A DNA stretch of 7,778 nt from Pseudomonadota bacterium (GTDB lineage: Bacteria > Pseudomonadota > Gammaproteobacteria > Pseudomonadales > Halieaceae). Numbering within the stretch: position 1 is the stretch's first letter; the number at the start of each line of letters is the position of its first letter. Location: the NCBI GenBank assembly GCA_030591305.1, contig JAUVBI010000150.1, positions 1-7,778 on the forward strand. The letters are read 5' to 3'. Below the pieces are notes generated by a model, which ran no database searches, was not told the origin of the DNA, and saw only the letters and a list, made by a program, of their open reading frames with translations. Below, piece after piece: positions 6,992 to 7,778 of this stretch. The position numbers and the translations under genes were made by a program.

Positions 6992-7778
6992 TTACAGAGC
7001 AGTTTCAAGCTCCGGCAGGGCAACAAACAAATCGGCAACCAGACCGTAGTCCGCAACCTGGAAAATAGGTGCGTCTTCGTCCTTGTTGATGGCTACAATC
7101 ACCTTGGAGTCCTTCATGCCAGCCAGATGCTGGATGGCGCCAGAAATACCCACCGCTATATACAGGTCCGGGGCGACAATTTTGCCAGTCTGTCCAACCT
7201 GCATGTCGTTGGGAACAAAACCGGCATCTACCGCCGCACGAGACGCGCCAATGGCGGCGCCCAGCTTGTCGGCAATACCTTCCAGCAACTTGAAGTTCTC
7301 GCCATTTTGCATGCCCCGACCACCGGAGATAACCACCGATGCCGCTGTCAACTCAGGACGGTCTGACTTGGCCACTTCCTCACTGACAAAGGCCGATATT
7401 CCCGCATCGTGTACCGCATCTACCGACTCAATCGTGGCAGAGCCACCCTCGCCCGCCACACCGTCAAAGCCGGTGCTGCGAACTGTAATCACTTTCTTTG
7501 CATCACTGCTTTGTACGGTGGCAATAACATTGCCAGCGTAAACCGGGCGCTTGAAGGTGTCGGCTGACACCACAGCAATGATGTCTGAAATCTGTGCCAC
7601 ATCCAACAGGGCCGCCACGCGAGGCATGGTATTCTTGCCATTGCTGGTATCCGGCGACAGAATATTGTCGTAGGACGCAGCCAACTCGGCGATAAGCAGG
7701 CTGACATTTTCTGCCAACTGGTGCTCGTAGGCAGCATTATCCGCCAGCAGCACCTTGCCGATACCCGCCACAGCCGCC
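6992..7778 (-). CDS. etfA: Electron transfer flavoprotein alpha subunit, 5' partial
   Basis: FAD-binding alpha subunit of the ETF heterodimer. It carries electrons from acyl-CoA and related dehydrogenases to ETF-ubiquinone oxidoreductase. The frame runs off the window edge. The GTG at 7771-7769 is an internal valine preceded by in-frame Ala codons, so roughly the first 50 of about 310 residues are missing. Counting that codon as 1, 259 residues are visible: the rest of domain I ([20 protein letters not shown]), then the C-terminal FAD domain. Its FAD-site landmarks are SGGRGM (149-154), [10 protein letters not shown] (175-184), QVGQTGK (191-197), GISGAIQH (208-215) and NKDEDAPIF (229-237), followed by [10 protein letters not shown]. 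All landmarks are intact. The partner etfB usually lies immediately upstream, which here would be beyond the window's right edge. The gene shares its strand with the receptor but is 257 bp from it, so co-function is not implied. Confidence 0.96.
   Translation of the reverse strand, partial: AAVAGIGKVLLADNAAYEHQLAENVSLLIAELAASYDNILSPDTSNGKNTMPRVAALLDVAQISDIIAVVSADTFKRPVYAGNVIATVQSSDAKKVITVRSTGFDGVAGEGGSATIESVDAVHDAGISAFVSEEVAKSDRPELTAASVVISGGRGMQNGENFKLLEGIADKLGAAIGASRAAVDAGFVPNDMQVGQTGKIVAPDLYIAVGISGAIQHLAGMKDSKVIVAINKDEDAPIFQVADYGLVADLFVALPELETAL

Noticed and set aside
7769..7771. GTG as the start of etfA.
   Set aside because: It falls inside the conserved domain I sequence (Ala-Ala-Val-Ala-Gly) and would lose about 50 residues of a normal EtfA.

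Overview
The window looks like an ordinary chromosomal stretch of a Gram-negative, probably marine, gammaproteobacterium. The reasons are a large TonB-dependent outer-membrane receptor with a signal peptide, an EtfA of aerobic type, moderate base composition, and FNR/Anr-type palindromes. The genus cannot be fixed from the sequence. No RNA genes, insertion sequences, CRISPR arrays or phage genes were seen.

Layout. Plus strand, 1-4165: three genes in a row, probably one transcription unit. They are an NhaC-superfamily membrane transporter (5' end cut by the window edge), a class III PLP aminotransferase and an NAD(P)-dependent aldehyde dehydrogenase. The aminotransferase and dehydrogenase are 22 bp apart and each has a clear Shine-Dalgarno. 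At 4177-4202 a 12-bp GC-rich inverted repeat separates this unit from the minus-strand genes, which converge on it. Minus strand, 4218-6734: an 838-residue TonB-dependent receptor. Its 257-bp upstream region (6735-6991) holds two FNR/Anr-like boxes whose centres are 22 bp apart. Minus strand, 6992-7778: the C-terminal five-sixths or so of electron transfer flavoprotein alpha subunit, cut at its 5' end by the window edge.

How the genes may work together. The plus-strand unit has the form of a small catabolic module: import of an amine or amino acid, transamination to an aldehyde, and oxidation to a carboxylic acid. The substrate cannot be read from the sequence. The transporter keeps the first NhaC signature (FIDDYLN...DSTAVPVC) but has lost most of the second (GDHCSPxSDT), so an organic-solute role is at least as likely as Na+/H+ exchange. 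The receptor may import an unknown nutrient. Its possible oxygen-responsive control is the most distinctive regulatory signal here. Nothing in the window amounts to a clearly new biological system.
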